NCBI GenBank assembly: GCA_039185015.1
Contig: JBCDAU010000004.1
Span: 1-64,000, forward strand
From: JBCBSZ01 sp039185015
GTDB taxonomy: Bacteria > Actinomycetota > Acidimicrobiia > Acidimicrobiales > Poriferisodalaceae
DNA: 64,000 nt
Direction: 5' to 3'
The notes beneath the pieces are model-generated. The model made no database searches. It saw only the letters and a list, made by a program, of their open reading frames with translations, and was not told where the DNA came from. Shown piece after piece: positions 24,281 through 32,054 of the stretch; positions within the stretch are counted from its first letter, which is position 1, and every line of letters begins with the position of its first letter. The position numbers were made by a program, and so were the translations under genes.

Positions 24281-25355
24281 GGTGGTTCCCCTCTGGTGGT
24301 GGATCGGTCGGATCGTGCGAAGCGGGTGCGGTGGCCGTGGTCGCCCGAGCGGCCGGCGTGGCGAGCAGTCCGGTCGTCGACGCGTGGGTGAGGACCGACG
24401 CGGCCGAGACGACCACCGGACCGTCGGGTCGGAGCGTGATCGTCGGCCGGTCGTCTGACCCGAACCGGAAGAGCCGCTCGCCGTCGATGGCCACGACGCC
24501 GCTCGCGGCTCGCACCTCGACGGGCGTATCCGGCACGAGCACATCGATCGATCGCACCCCGATCGGCTGGACGAGGCCGGGGCCGATCGGCGGATGGATC
24601 GTCGCCACGACGGGCTCGCCCATCGCCACCGCCAGACCGCCCGGCTCGCGTCGGCCGATCGGGTGCAGGTGACCGCCGATGGCGGACAGCCCGATGGCAT
24701 CGGGCTCGGCGAAGCAGAGGTAGAGCTCCCGGATCGTCCCGCCGTCCCACACCGCGCCCGAGCCGACGCGGTCGCCGTCGCTGATCGCCACGTCGACCAG
24801 CGCCCGCTCGACCCTGCTGCCGTGGCGGACGACGAGCTGCTTGGCTCGGTGGGTTCCAGCCCGACGACAGCCGTCGTCCCGGGCGACGAGCCCAGCAGCG
24901 AGGCCGGCGACCGTCGACTCCACCGGGAGCGGGAACGCGTTGTTCGTGCCGGTCGAGATCGAGACCAGCGGCACGTCGCCCGAGGCCCCGGCCACGATCC
25001 GGTTGGTGCCGTCGCCGCCGAGCACGACGATGGCACCGACGCCGGCGGCGACCATGGCCTCGGTGGCGCGTCGGGTGTCGGCCGCCGTGCCGCCGACGGG
25101 TTGCTCGATGAACTCGAGCTCCGGCCACGACGCCGCGGACGGTCGGGCGGCGAGGCGCCGGAGGCCGACCGTGATGCCGGATCGATCGGGCATGGCCAGG
25201 ACGCGTTCGACACCGCCGCCCGCGAGGCCGACCAGCAGGCGCTGCAACCGGTTCAGCTTGTCGTGCGTGGTCATGGTGCCGCCGAGGGCGACGAGCCGGC
25301 GGACGTCGCGCGCCGAGGCCGGATTGGCCACGACGCCGACCGTCGTCCTCCCCAT
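24192..25355 (-). CDS. AcoX-like ATP-NAD kinase family protein
   Basis: 387 residues. The family includes AcoX of acetoin operons, of uncertain role, related to NAD/diacylglycerol kinases. Visible: VGVVANPASARDVRRLV near the start, GAIVVLGGDGTNRIVA (the GGDGT nucleotide loop), and STGTNNAFP. A GGGGGAGG ribosome site precedes ATG 25355. Recognisable sequence ends before about residue 350. The last 30 residues are Pro/His/Arg-rich and read through the start of E1 alpha in another frame, so the true C-terminus may be shorter if an indel is present. First gene of the operon, divergent from the AcoR-like regulator. Confidence 0.8.
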   Translation of the reverse strand: MGRTTVGVVANPASARDVRRLVALGGTMTTHDKLNRLQRLLVGLAGGGVERVLAMPDRSGITVGLRRLAARPSAASWPELEFIEQPVGGTAADTRRATEAMVAAGVGAIVVLGGDGTNRIVAGASGDVPLVSISTGTNNAFPLPVESTVAGLAAGLVARDDGCRRAGTHRAKQLVVRHGSRVERALVDVAISDGDRVGSGAVWDGGTIRELYLCFAEPDAIGLSAIGGHLHPIGRREPGGLAVAMGEPVVATIHPPIGPGLVQPIGVRSIDVLVPDTPVEVRAASGVVAIDGERLFRFGSDDRPTITLRPDGPVVVSAASVLTHASTTGLLATPAARATTATAPASHDPTDPPPEGNHHDDARSARSVHRDGPHPAVRVPDPAGVPR

Positions 25356-25409
25356 CGCACCTCCCCCACATTGCTCCCCGAGGAGCGTCTCCCGGTGCTG
25401 CCATGCCGA

Positions 25410-25438
25410 GGTGTCTCAACCTGAGACACCCATGAGAC
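25410..25438. promoter_or_regulatory. Perfect palindrome plus half-site, candidate AcoR-like operator
   Basis: GGTGTCTCA-ACC-TGAGACACC: 9-bp perfect arms with a 3-bp spacer, followed at 25433 by another TGAGAC half-site 11 bases on. It lies in the 147-base gap between the divergent AcoX-like gene and the regulator, 55 bases upstream of the former. The remaining part of the gap holds TAGGCT (25457-25462), a possible -10 for the regulator. Confidence 0.6.
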
Positions 25439-25502
25439 GCACGGCGACGATCGTCCTAGGCTTCGCTCACGGTCCGAGGAGCACGAGGGGAGCTTCGAGG
25501 CC

Positions 25503-27206
25503 ATGGCTGACGAGGCCCGCACGACGCCGACGATCACCGCTGACGTCGACGCGGCGCGACGCCGTTCGGAGCTCTACGGCATCGACCCGACGACGACCGA
25601 CGTCCCCCACCGGGGTGACCCCGGTCCGTCGGCCGAGGCGCTGGCGCAGCTGAGCTCACCGGTGCTCGACCAGCTCCTGGGCCACATCGTCGACAGCTCG
25701 CTCGCCGTCGTGATGGCGGATCGAGATGGGCGCCTCACCCGGCGCGACGCTCCGGAACGGCGCATCCTCACCACGATGGACAGCCGCAGCCTCGACATCG
25801 GCTACTCGCTGGCCGAGTCCGACGTCGGCACGAACGGCGTCGGGACGTCGATCGAGACCAAGCGGCCGGCGATGATCGTCGGCGACGGCCACTTCCTCGA
25901 GGGCTTCCACGGCTTCACCTGCGCCAACGCACCGATCGTCCAGCCGGTCACCGGCCGGCTCGAAGGCACCGTCGGCGTGGTGTGCCCGGTGGCCGACACC
26001 GGTCCGCTGCTGCTCTCGACCGCGGTCCGCCTGGCCGACCAGATCGGCGGCCTCCTCCTGGAGCAGGCCACGCAGGAGGAGCGATTCCTCCTGGAGCAGT
26101 TCCTGCTGCATCGCGCCAGCCCGAAGAACGCCGTGGCGACCATCGGCCGCCAGGTCCTGATCGCGACGCCGCCCGCCCAACGTCATCTCGCCGACATCGA
26201 TCACGACGAGCTGTGGTCGCGGGTCGAGTTGGCCCTCCAAGGAGGCAACGTCGCCGACCTCGAGCTCGACCGGCCCGATGCCGCGCCGCTCGTGCTGCGC
26301 TGCCTGCCGCTGCACCGCGGCGGTGAGCTGGAGGGTGCGGCCGTGCACGTCGTGGCCCGGCGCAACTCGACCGACCGGGGTCGACGGCACCGCCCGAGCG
26401 ATCGACTGGGAGCGCTCGTCGGTGTCAGCCAGCAGTGGCAGGCCGTCGTTCGCGACGCCCTCGGTGCTGCGCAGTTCGACGAACCGGTGCTCGTCATCGG
26501 CGAGCGGGGCGCCGGGCGGCGCGCCGTCGCCGAAGCGGTGGCCGCCCGCTCCGTCCGTCCGACGCTCCAGGTCGCCGACGGCGCGGATGTCCTGGTCGAC
26601 GGCCCGACGAGGTGGTTGGGCGACGTCGCCGATGCGGCCGAGAGCGACTCGACCCTGGTGCTCCGCCGCGTCGATGAGCTCCCGGATGACGTGGCCGCAT
26701 CGCTCGCGAAGCTGGTCGAGGCGCCATGTCGCGCCCGCTTCATCGCGACGAGCCGGCTCACCACCAGCGACCGACCCGGGCTGGACCGACTGCTGCGCCA
26801 CCTGGACGTGCTCCGAGTCGAGATCCCGCCGTTGCGGGAACGCCGCGACGACATCCCGGTGCTCGCCCGCCACTTCGCCGCGTCGTTCGGTCGCTCCTCG
26901 CTGGAGCGGCCCGTGCTCGCGGCGTTGGGGCGGCAACGCTGGCCAGGCAACGCTGCGGAGCTCGCGCAGGCGATCCGATCGGCGCACGTCGCGGCCCGGG
27001 GCGGCCCGCTCACGGTCGACCACCTCCCCCGCCATCTTCGGCACGACCATGCGCGGACGCCCCTCCACGGACTCCGCCAGCAGGAGGCCGAAGCGATCAT
27101 GGCCGCCATCGACTCCACGGCGACCCGAGCCGAGGCCGCCCGTCTGCTGGGCATCTCGCGGGCCACCCTCTACCGCCGCATCGAGGCATACGGTCTCGAC
27201 GTCTGA
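25503..27206 (+). CDS. AcoR-like GAF/Fis regulator with degenerate AAA+ domain
   Basis: 567 residues. The N-terminal GAF-type sensor includes AESDVGTNGVGTSIETKRP and GFHGFTCANAPI, typical of AcoR proteins. The central region keeps landmarks of sigma-54 activators (LVGVSQQWQAVV, PPLRERRDDIPVLARHF, RWPGNAAELAQAI), but the Walker A is GERGAGRR (catalytic Lys replaced by Arg) and the GAFTGA loop is absent, with that portion shortened. A Fis HTH ends the protein (TRAEAARLLGISRATLYRRIEAYGL). By inference it activates or represses with ordinary sigma-70 polymerase rather than remodelling sigma-54. Divergent from the acetoin-type operon. Confidence 0.85.
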   Translation: MADEARTTPTITADVDAARRRSELYGIDPTTTDVPHRGDPGPSAEALAQLSSPVLDQLLGHIVDSSLAVVMADRDGRLTRRDAPERRILTTMDSRSLDIGYSLAESDVGTNGVGTSIETKRPAMIVGDGHFLEGFHGFTCANAPIVQPVTGRLEGTVGVVCPVADTGPLLLSTAVRLADQIGGLLLEQATQEERFLLEQFLLHRASPKNAVATIGRQVLIATPPAQRHLADIDHDELWSRVELALQGGNVADLELDRPDAAPLVLRCLPLHRGGELEGAAVHVVARRNSTDRGRRHRPSDRLGALVGVSQQWQAVVRDALGAAQFDEPVLVIGERGAGRRAVAEAVAARSVRPTLQVADGADVLVDGPTRWLGDVADAAESDSTLVLRRVDELPDDVAASLAKLVEAPCRARFIATSRLTTSDRPGLDRLLRHLDVLRVEIPPLRERRDDIPVLARHFAASFGRSSLERPVLAALGRQRWPGNAAELAQAIRSAHVAARGGPLTVDHLPRHLRHDHARTPLHGLRQQEAEAIMAAIDSTATRAEAARLLGISRATLYRRIEAYGLDV

Positions 27207-27212
27207 GAGCTG

Positions 27213-28049
27213 CTACCGGCGCAGCAGCACCTGCCACTCGACGACACCGAAGTCGTCGACGGAGATGACCGGGCCGCCCTGAGGGACCTCGACGCCGTAG
27301 TCGGAGAAGACGATCTCGGTCGTGCCGACGGCGACGACGAGGTCGTCGACGAGCTGGGCGTCGACGGCGAAGTCGACCGGGTTGGTGACGCCGTGGATCG
27401 TCATCTCGCCCGCGGCGACGACCGACACCGGCTCGCCGTCCGCCGCGGCGTCGCCGAGCTCGACGGGCTCGGTCATCGTGAACACGGCGGTCGGGAACTC
27501 GTCCGTCTCCAGCGCGTCCTGGACGTTGTCGTCCCGGTTGCTGGTCTCGGTCGTGATGGTCGTGAGGTCGATCTCGAAGCTCGCCGCCGTCATCACGGTG
27601 CCGTCGATGGTGATCGACCCGGTGATCTCACCGGTCCGGCCGACCGCCGTGGTCGATCCGATGCTGCGCAGCTCCTCCTCGATCCGGAAGCCGGCGAACG
27701 AACCGGTCGCGCTCTCGTAGTCGAAGTCGCCGGCGTCGGTGTCGACCAGCCACTCCCCTGTGATCGACCCGTCCGTGGCCGCCACCGCTTCGGCCTCAAC
27801 GGTCGTCGCCGTGCCGGCTGCGGTGTCGACGGTCTCCTCGCCGGCCTCGAGGTTCTCGATCGCGGAGGTCAGCGACACCTCGTCGGGGGCGTCGTCGCGG
27901 AAGAACAGCCACAGCCCGACGCCGACGGCCAGCGTGACCACGAGCACCAGGCCGAGGGCGAACCATCGCCACCGCGGACGCCGGGATCGTGCCGGCGCCT
28001 CCGGCGATGCCGTGGCCAGCTCATCGGTTTCGATCACTCGGTTGCTCAT
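27213..28049 (-). CDS. YceI-family protein, membrane-anchored
   Basis: 278 residues. One N-terminal transmembrane helix (about 29-50, flanked by SRRPRWRW) is followed by an acidic Thr/Glu/Ala linker (55-90), then a YceI lipocalin-like domain of about 180 residues: GSFAGFRIEEELRSIGSTTAVGRTG, ASFEIDLTTITTETSNRDDNVQ and FPTAVFTMTEPVEL, the family pattern for binding polyprenyl or lipid-like molecules. It sits outside the membrane. A good AAGGAGA site precedes ATG. Follows the YHYH lipoprotein by 23 bases, so the two are likely co-transcribed. Confidence 0.85.
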   Translation of the reverse strand: MSNRVIETDELATASPEAPARSRRPRWRWFALGLVLVVTLAVGVGLWLFFRDDAPDEVSLTSAIENLEAGEETVDTAAGTATTVEAEAVAATDGSITGEWLVDTDAGDFDYESATGSFAGFRIEEELRSIGSTTAVGRTGEITGSITIDGTVMTAASFEIDLTTITTETSNRDDNVQDALETDEFPTAVFTMTEPVELGDAAADGEPVSVVAAGEMTIHGVTNPVDFAVDAQLVDDLVVAVGTTEIVFSDYGVEVPQGGPVISVDDFGVVEWQVLLRR

Positions 28050-28072
28050 CCTGGGTCTCCTTCGGTCTCGGA

Positions 28073-29308
28073 TCAGCCCGGCGGGGCGGGGAGGACGGCC
28101 TCGAGGTCGGCGACGTCGAGGCCGAGCGTCTCAGCGGCAGCGTCGAGGTCGGGCGGCGACCCGAGGGCGGCGACCAGTTCGTCCTCGGTGATCCCGAGCG
28201 TTGCGGCGGCCTCACCGAAGTCCGGCGCGTCGGGCGGCGCGCCGCCCTCAGCACCACCGCCCCCTCCGGCCGGGGGCGCTCCGCCTCCACCCGCTCCACC
28301 GCCGCCACCGCCGGCATCGGCCGCCGGATCCCCCATCACGCATCGACCGACGAAGGGGTAGGTGTCGGTGACGAGGTAGACGTACGTGCCGTCGATCTCC
28401 ACACCGTTGCACTCGTCGAGATCGCCGTTGGCGGCGTCGAAGGCGTAGTCGCTGGTGTAGGTCCCGTCGATCGCCGTGCCGTCGAGGTCGAAGGAGGTGT
28501 CGTCCGGACCGCTGGCCGTGCAGTCGCTCCCCGTCCTCGTCCCCTCGACGAGCGCGTAGCCAGAGGCGTAGGCGCCCGACTTGGAGTAGTAGATGAGGTT
28601 GCCGTCCGCGGCGAACCCGACGTGCACCAGGTCGCCGTTCTGGCTGTAGGCGTCGACCAGGAGCTCCGAGACGCCGTGGTAGTGGTACTCGCCCGTGGGC
28701 TGGACGTGGGCGTTGTTGAAGTCGAGCCCGAGGTCGTAGACCTCCTGGAGCGCCTCGATGCGATAGTTCTCGCCGCCGGCGCACGTGACCGACTCGGCCG
28801 TCGCCGGCTCGAACTTGATGCCGTTGACGGCGACGCCGGTCGTGCGGACCGGCGTCGCCGTACCGACCATCGTGCCGGTCGCCGGGAACTCCCAGTCGAG
28901 ATCCTGCTCGGTGATCGCGTTCGGGTTGCCGGCGTTCGGGAACTCGCCGGTCTCGTGATCGGGCAGCGCGTTGGTGACGATCGTCCGCGTGCCGTCGTCC
29001 ACGGTGACGGTGACCATGGTGCCGAAGTCGACGTTGGCCAGCTCGTAGGAGCCGAGCCAGTCCGAGGCGAGGTCGTCCGGGATCTCGGTGGCCACCTCGC
29101 CGCCGCCAGACGCGTCGTCCGTCGCCTCGGTGTCGGACGGTGACTCGGTCGACTCGACCTCCGTCGTCGCGGAGGTGTCGGACGGTGACTCGGTCGTCGC
29201 GACGCCGTCGACGTCGTCATCGGCATCGCCGCACGCAGCGACGATGAGCGCCACCGAGGCGAGGACGGCGAGGAGGATCCGGGTACGGGTTCGGCTGGGG
29301 TGGTGCAT
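28073..29308 (-). CDS. YHYH-domain lipoprotein
   Basis: 411 residues. The signal peptide LAVLASVALIVAACGD ends in a lipobox Cys. An acidic Ser/Thr linker follows, then a YHYH domain containing the eponymous sequence in GEYHYHGVSELLVDAY, with NNAHVQPTG before it and VGFAADGNLIYY after. The family is secreted and of unknown biochemical function. After a Gly/Pro-rich spacer come two short helical repeats (LGITEDELVAALGSPP and LGLDVADLEAVLPAPP). ATG 29308 follows the signal best. Upstream lie CCTGTG repeats shared with the two-component promoter. Downstream YceI is probably co-transcribed. Confidence 0.83.
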   Translation of the reverse strand: MHHPSRTRTRILLAVLASVALIVAACGDADDDVDGVATTESPSDTSATTEVESTESPSDTEATDDASGGGEVATEIPDDLASDWLGSYELANVDFGTMVTVTVDDGTRTIVTNALPDHETGEFPNAGNPNAITEQDLDWEFPATGTMVGTATPVRTTGVAVNGIKFEPATAESVTCAGGENYRIEALQEVYDLGLDFNNAHVQPTGEYHYHGVSELLVDAYSQNGDLVHVGFAADGNLIYYSKSGAYASGYALVEGTRTGSDCTASGPDDTSFDLDGTAIDGTYTSDYAFDAANGDLDECNGVEIDGTYVYLVTDTYPFVGRCVMGDPAADAGGGGGGAGGGGAPPAGGGGGAEGGAPPDAPDFGEAAATLGITEDELVAALGSPPDLDAAAETLGLDVADLEAVLPAPPG

Positions 29309-29341
29309 GTCCCGGACACTGCCGGTCGGAGCTGGGAGCAC

Positions 29342-29372
29342 CCTGTGGGATCGCGCACAGGGAACGCACAGG
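29342..29372. promoter_or_regulatory. CCTGTG/CACAGG repeats upstream of YHYH gene
   Basis: CGCACAGG at 29354-29361 and again at 29365-29372, an 11-base direct repeat, plus an inverted CCTGTG at 29342-29347 (CCCTGTG/CACAGGG arms of 7 bases). Eleven-base phased direct repeats are the usual site type of OmpR-family response regulators, one of which is encoded 1.5 kb away. Confidence 0.5.
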
Positions 29373-29374
29373 TT

Positions 29375-29390
29375 GGGCTGCGTTCAGCCC
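29375..29390 (-). terminator. Short hairpin at the histidine kinase stop
   Basis: GGGCTG-CGTT-CAGCCC, a 6-bp stem with a 4-base loop overlapping the kinase stop codon. No T-tract, so termination is only a possibility. Confidence 0.3.
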
Positions 29391-30820
29391 GGGGCTGACG
29401 GCAGCGTCAGGATCACGGTCGTTCCGACGCCGAGGGCGGACTGGACCTCCACCTCGCCGTGGTGCTGCCGAGCGATCCGATCGGTGATGGCGAGGCCGAG
29501 GCCGGAGCCATCATGGGACGCCCGACTGCGGGCCGCGTCGCCCCGAACGAACGGAGCGAGCACGGTCGCCGCGACCTCGGGCTCCATGCCCGGCCCCCGG
29601 TCGACGACGGCCAGGCGCACCCGGTCGCCATCCTCAGCGACCCGCAAGAGGACCGGTGTGCCAGCGGGTGTGTGCTGGCACGCGTTCGCGCCCAGGTTCA
29701 GCACGGCCTGGTGGAGGCGGGCGGCGTCGGCCTCGACCACGCAGCCCTCGGTGAGGTCCAACGTGATCGGGTGGTCGGGGTGCGCGGCGCGCAGGTCCTG
29801 CGCGACCGCCGACGCCACCGCGGCGACGTCGACCGGCCCGAGGTGGCGGACGTCAGTCGGAGCGAGCAGCTCCAGCAGCTCACGGACCAGCTGCACGAGC
29901 CGGGCGCTCTCGCCCCCGATGCGGCTCATCGCCGTATCGACGCCGTCCGCGTCGAGCATCCCGCCGGCGTGCAGGTCGGCGTACCCCTTGATCGCGGTCA
30001 GCGGTGTGCGCAGCTCGTGCGAGACGTCGGCCATGAACCGCTCCGTCGTCGCCCGCGCCTCCAGCGCCTCGGCTGCAGCGCGCTCCCGCTCGTCGATGGT
30101 CGCGGTGAGCCGGCTCACCATCCGGTCGAGGTCGCCGCCCAGGTCCGCGATCTCGCGGGACCCGGTGCGCGTGTCGATCGGGGTATCGAGATCGCCCTCC
30201 GCGATGCGGTGGGCGGCGTCCCGCAGCCGGGTCAGGGGCCGATTGACCCAGCGCACGAGCGCCGCCGCGATCAGCGCCTGGACGAGCACGAGCGCCCCGA
30301 TGCCGACGATCAGGTTCCGGCGCAGCGACGCCAAGGAGTCGTCGACCGAGGCGAGCGAGAGCGCGACGACCTCGATCCGGCCGTCGTCCTGCCGGATCGC
30401 CAGCGCACGGAGCCTCGGGTCGCCGTCGATCGTGGCGAGGTCCGTGGTCAGCAGCGCGCTGAGGTCTCGCCCGGCCAGCTCCTCGCTGCCGGCCGAGACG
30501 CGGAGGACCGTGCCGGACTGGCCGATCGTCACCTGCTGCGGGCCATCCGTGGCGGGGTCGTCTTCGGCGTCGGGAGCTCCATCGGCGCCCGGCGCGCCAG
30601 GGGGCGGCTCACCGTCGCCATCGCCATCGGGCTCCGGGCGTCGCTGCAGGAGCTGCGACACGGCGAGCGGACGCAGCGCCCGGTCGATCTCGGTGTCGAC
30701 CGAGGCGATCTGGTCGGCCTCGACCCGCTCGTGGATGACCACACCCACGACGGCGGCGCCGACCACCAGAGCGAGCACGAGTGGCACGAGCACGATCGTC
30801 CGCAGGCGAAGCCGACTCAC
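29384..30820 (-). CDS. Sensor histidine kinase
   Basis: 478 residues. TM1 is at about 8-29, followed by an extracytoplasmic domain of about 140 residues containing an Asp/Gly/Pro-rich insert, and TM2 at about 168-190. HAMP lies at 190-245, the HisKA phospho-acceptor in DVSHELRTPLTAIKGY (His268), and the HATPase domain has NLGANACQHTP (N box), DRGPGM (G1) and DGSGLGLAI (G2). It phosphorylates the response regulator encoded 13 bases upstream on the same strand. The stimulus is unknown; flanking YHYH, YceI and lipoprotein genes suggest an envelope signal. Confidence 0.93.
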   Translation of the reverse strand: MSRLRLRTIVLVPLVLALVVGAAVVGVVIHERVEADQIASVDTEIDRALRPLAVSQLLQRRPEPDGDGDGEPPPGAPGADGAPDAEDDPATDGPQQVTIGQSGTVLRVSAGSEELAGRDLSALLTTDLATIDGDPRLRALAIRQDDGRIEVVALSLASVDDSLASLRRNLIVGIGALVLVQALIAAALVRWVNRPLTRLRDAAHRIAEGDLDTPIDTRTGSREIADLGGDLDRMVSRLTATIDERERAAAEALEARATTERFMADVSHELRTPLTAIKGYADLHAGGMLDADGVDTAMSRIGGESARLVQLVRELLELLAPTDVRHLGPVDVAAVASAVAQDLRAAHPDHPITLDLTEGCVVEADAARLHQAVLNLGANACQHTPAGTPVLLRVAEDGDRVRLAVVDRGPGMEPEVAATVLAPFVRGDAARSRASHDGSGLGLAITDRIARQHHGEVEVQSALGVGTTVILTLPSAPG

Positions 30821-30833
30821 GGCGCCGCCTCCG

Positions 30834-31508
30834 TCACGCGGCCGGGCGCAGCACGTATCCGGCGCCGCGCTTGGTGTGGATCAGGGGCGGGCGACCGTCG
30901 TCGATCTTGCGGCGCAGGTACCCGATGTAGAGCTCGACGACGTTCTCGGTGCCGTCGTAGTCGTCGCTCCAGACGAAGGCCAGGATCTGCGCCTTCGACA
31001 CCACGATGCCGGCGTTCTCGACGAGGTAGAGCAGCAATCGGTACTCGGTCGGTGACAGCTCGATCAGGTGCCCGCCGCGCCGGACCTCCTGCCCCGCCGG
31101 ATCGACGACCAGATCGCCGACCGCCAACACGTCGGCCGGGGTCGTGCCGGCCCGACGCAGGATCGCCCCGACCCGCAGCACGAGCTCGGCGACCGAGAAC
31201 GGCTTCGTGACGTAGTCGTCGCCGCCGGTGTGAAAGCCCTGGATCCGGTCCCCGGCCTCGGTCCTGGCCGTCAGGAAGATGACGGGCGCCATCTGCCCGC
31301 GCTCGCGCATGCGTCGACACACCTCGAACCCGTCGAGCCCGGGCAGCATCACGTCGAGCACGACGAGGTCGTAGGCCGAGCGCGTCGCCTCGGACAGGCC
31401 CTCGGACCCGTCGTAGACCTGCATCACCGAGTGGCCCTCGTACCGCAGCGCGGTCGCGACGACGTCGTTGATGCCCGGCTCGTCCTCGACGATCAGCACC
31501 CGGGACAC
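30834..31508 (-). CDS. OmpR/PhoB-family response regulator
   Basis: 224 residues. Receiver domain: VEDE acidic pocket, phospho-acceptor Asp52 in VVLDVMLPG, and conserved Lys in VTKPFSVAEL near 102. C-terminal winged helix: IELSPTEYRLLLYLVENAG, then NVVELYIGYLRRKID and HTKRGAGYVLR, fully typical of the OmpR/PhoB group. I start it at GTG 31508, preceded by GGGGA. First gene of the regulator-kinase pair. Direct CCTGTG repeats lie 48-64 bases upstream, consistent with autoregulation. Confidence 0.93.
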   Translation of the reverse strand: MSRVLIVEDEPGINDVVATALRYEGHSVMQVYDGSEGLSEATRSAYDLVVLDVMLPGLDGFEVCRRMRERGQMAPVIFLTARTEAGDRIQGFHTGGDDYVTKPFSVAELVLRVGAILRRAGTTPADVLAVGDLVVDPAGQEVRRGGHLIELSPTEYRLLLYLVENAGIVVSKAQILAFVWSDDYDGTENVVELYIGYLRRKIDDGRPPLIHTKRGAGYVLRPAA

Positions 31509-31555
31509 GCTGGTCCCCGCCCGCGCACTGCCATGCCGACAGTGTGGAGGACGAG

Positions 31556-31572
31556 CCTGTGAACCGCCTGTG
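31556..31572. promoter_or_regulatory. CCTGTG direct repeat upstream of response regulator
   Basis: CCTGTG at 31556-31561 and 31567-31572, exactly 11 bases apart. The same word and phase occur upstream of the YHYH gene. It sits between the response regulator (minus) and a lipoprotein (plus), so it could serve either. Confidence 0.5.
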
Positions 31573-31651
31573 CGCGGCCCGCCCGCACCCCCTGCGTTCG
31601 CGGCGACCGCTGCGGTGTCGGACGTCCGCTCGCCGCCACCGAGCCGCGACC

Positions 31652-31657
31652 TACGGT
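31652..31657 (+). promoter_or_regulatory. Leaderless -10 element of small lipoprotein
   Basis: TACGGT, five bases before ATG 31663. Confidence 0.4.
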
Positions 31658-31662
31658 GGGGC

Positions 31663-32028
31663 ATGCTCGACCGAAGAGGCTCATGCGTCTGCCTGATGCT
31701 GGTCCTGGCGGCCGCGTGCGGCGGGAGCTCATCGAGCGCCGGCCTCTGCAGCCAACTGCCGGGCTCGGGGTTCGTCGCCGAGAACCAGGCGACCCCGACC
31801 AACGGACCGGACGACGGCCCGGCATCGAGCGACGAGCTCGACTTCTCCGACGACGAGGTCGACTGGTGGAGCGGCGACACCGTCGAGACGGGGACGTGGT
31901 CCTGCGCTGACGACGAGGTCGCGTGGTTGGCGTTCTTCCGCGGCGAGCTGGCCGAGGAGGACGGCGTCCTCGTCATCAACCAGCCCGACGGCACTCGGTG
32001 GCGCGGCCCGACCGTCGCGGGCGACTGA
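31663..32028 (+). CDS. Small lipoprotein, unknown
   Basis: 121 residues. A short signal (CVCLMLVLAAACGGSS) ends at a lipobox Cys. The mature part is acidic (SSDELDFSDDEVDWWSGDT) with two further Cys residues that may pair. Repeated short blocks of the form WxxGDTVETGTWSC / WLAFFRGELAEEDG suggest a small beta domain. No family recognised. Divergent from the two-component system, whose CCTGTG repeat lies about 90 bases upstream. It ends 26 bases before the convergent large lipoprotein. Confidence 0.65.
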   Translation: MLDRRGSCVCLMLVLAAACGGSSSSAGLCSQLPGSGFVAENQATPTNGPDDGPASSDELDFSDDEVDWWSGDTVETGTWSCADDEVAWLAFFRGELAEEDGVLVINQPDGTRWRGPTVAGD

Positions 32029-32054
32029 CGCGCCCCCGACTCGGCAGCGACCGA

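Noticed and set aside
24193..25502. Sigma-54 (-24/-12) promoter for the acetoin-type operon
   Set aside because: No convincing GG-N10-GC element upstream of the AcoX-like gene, and the regulator lacks GAFTGA.
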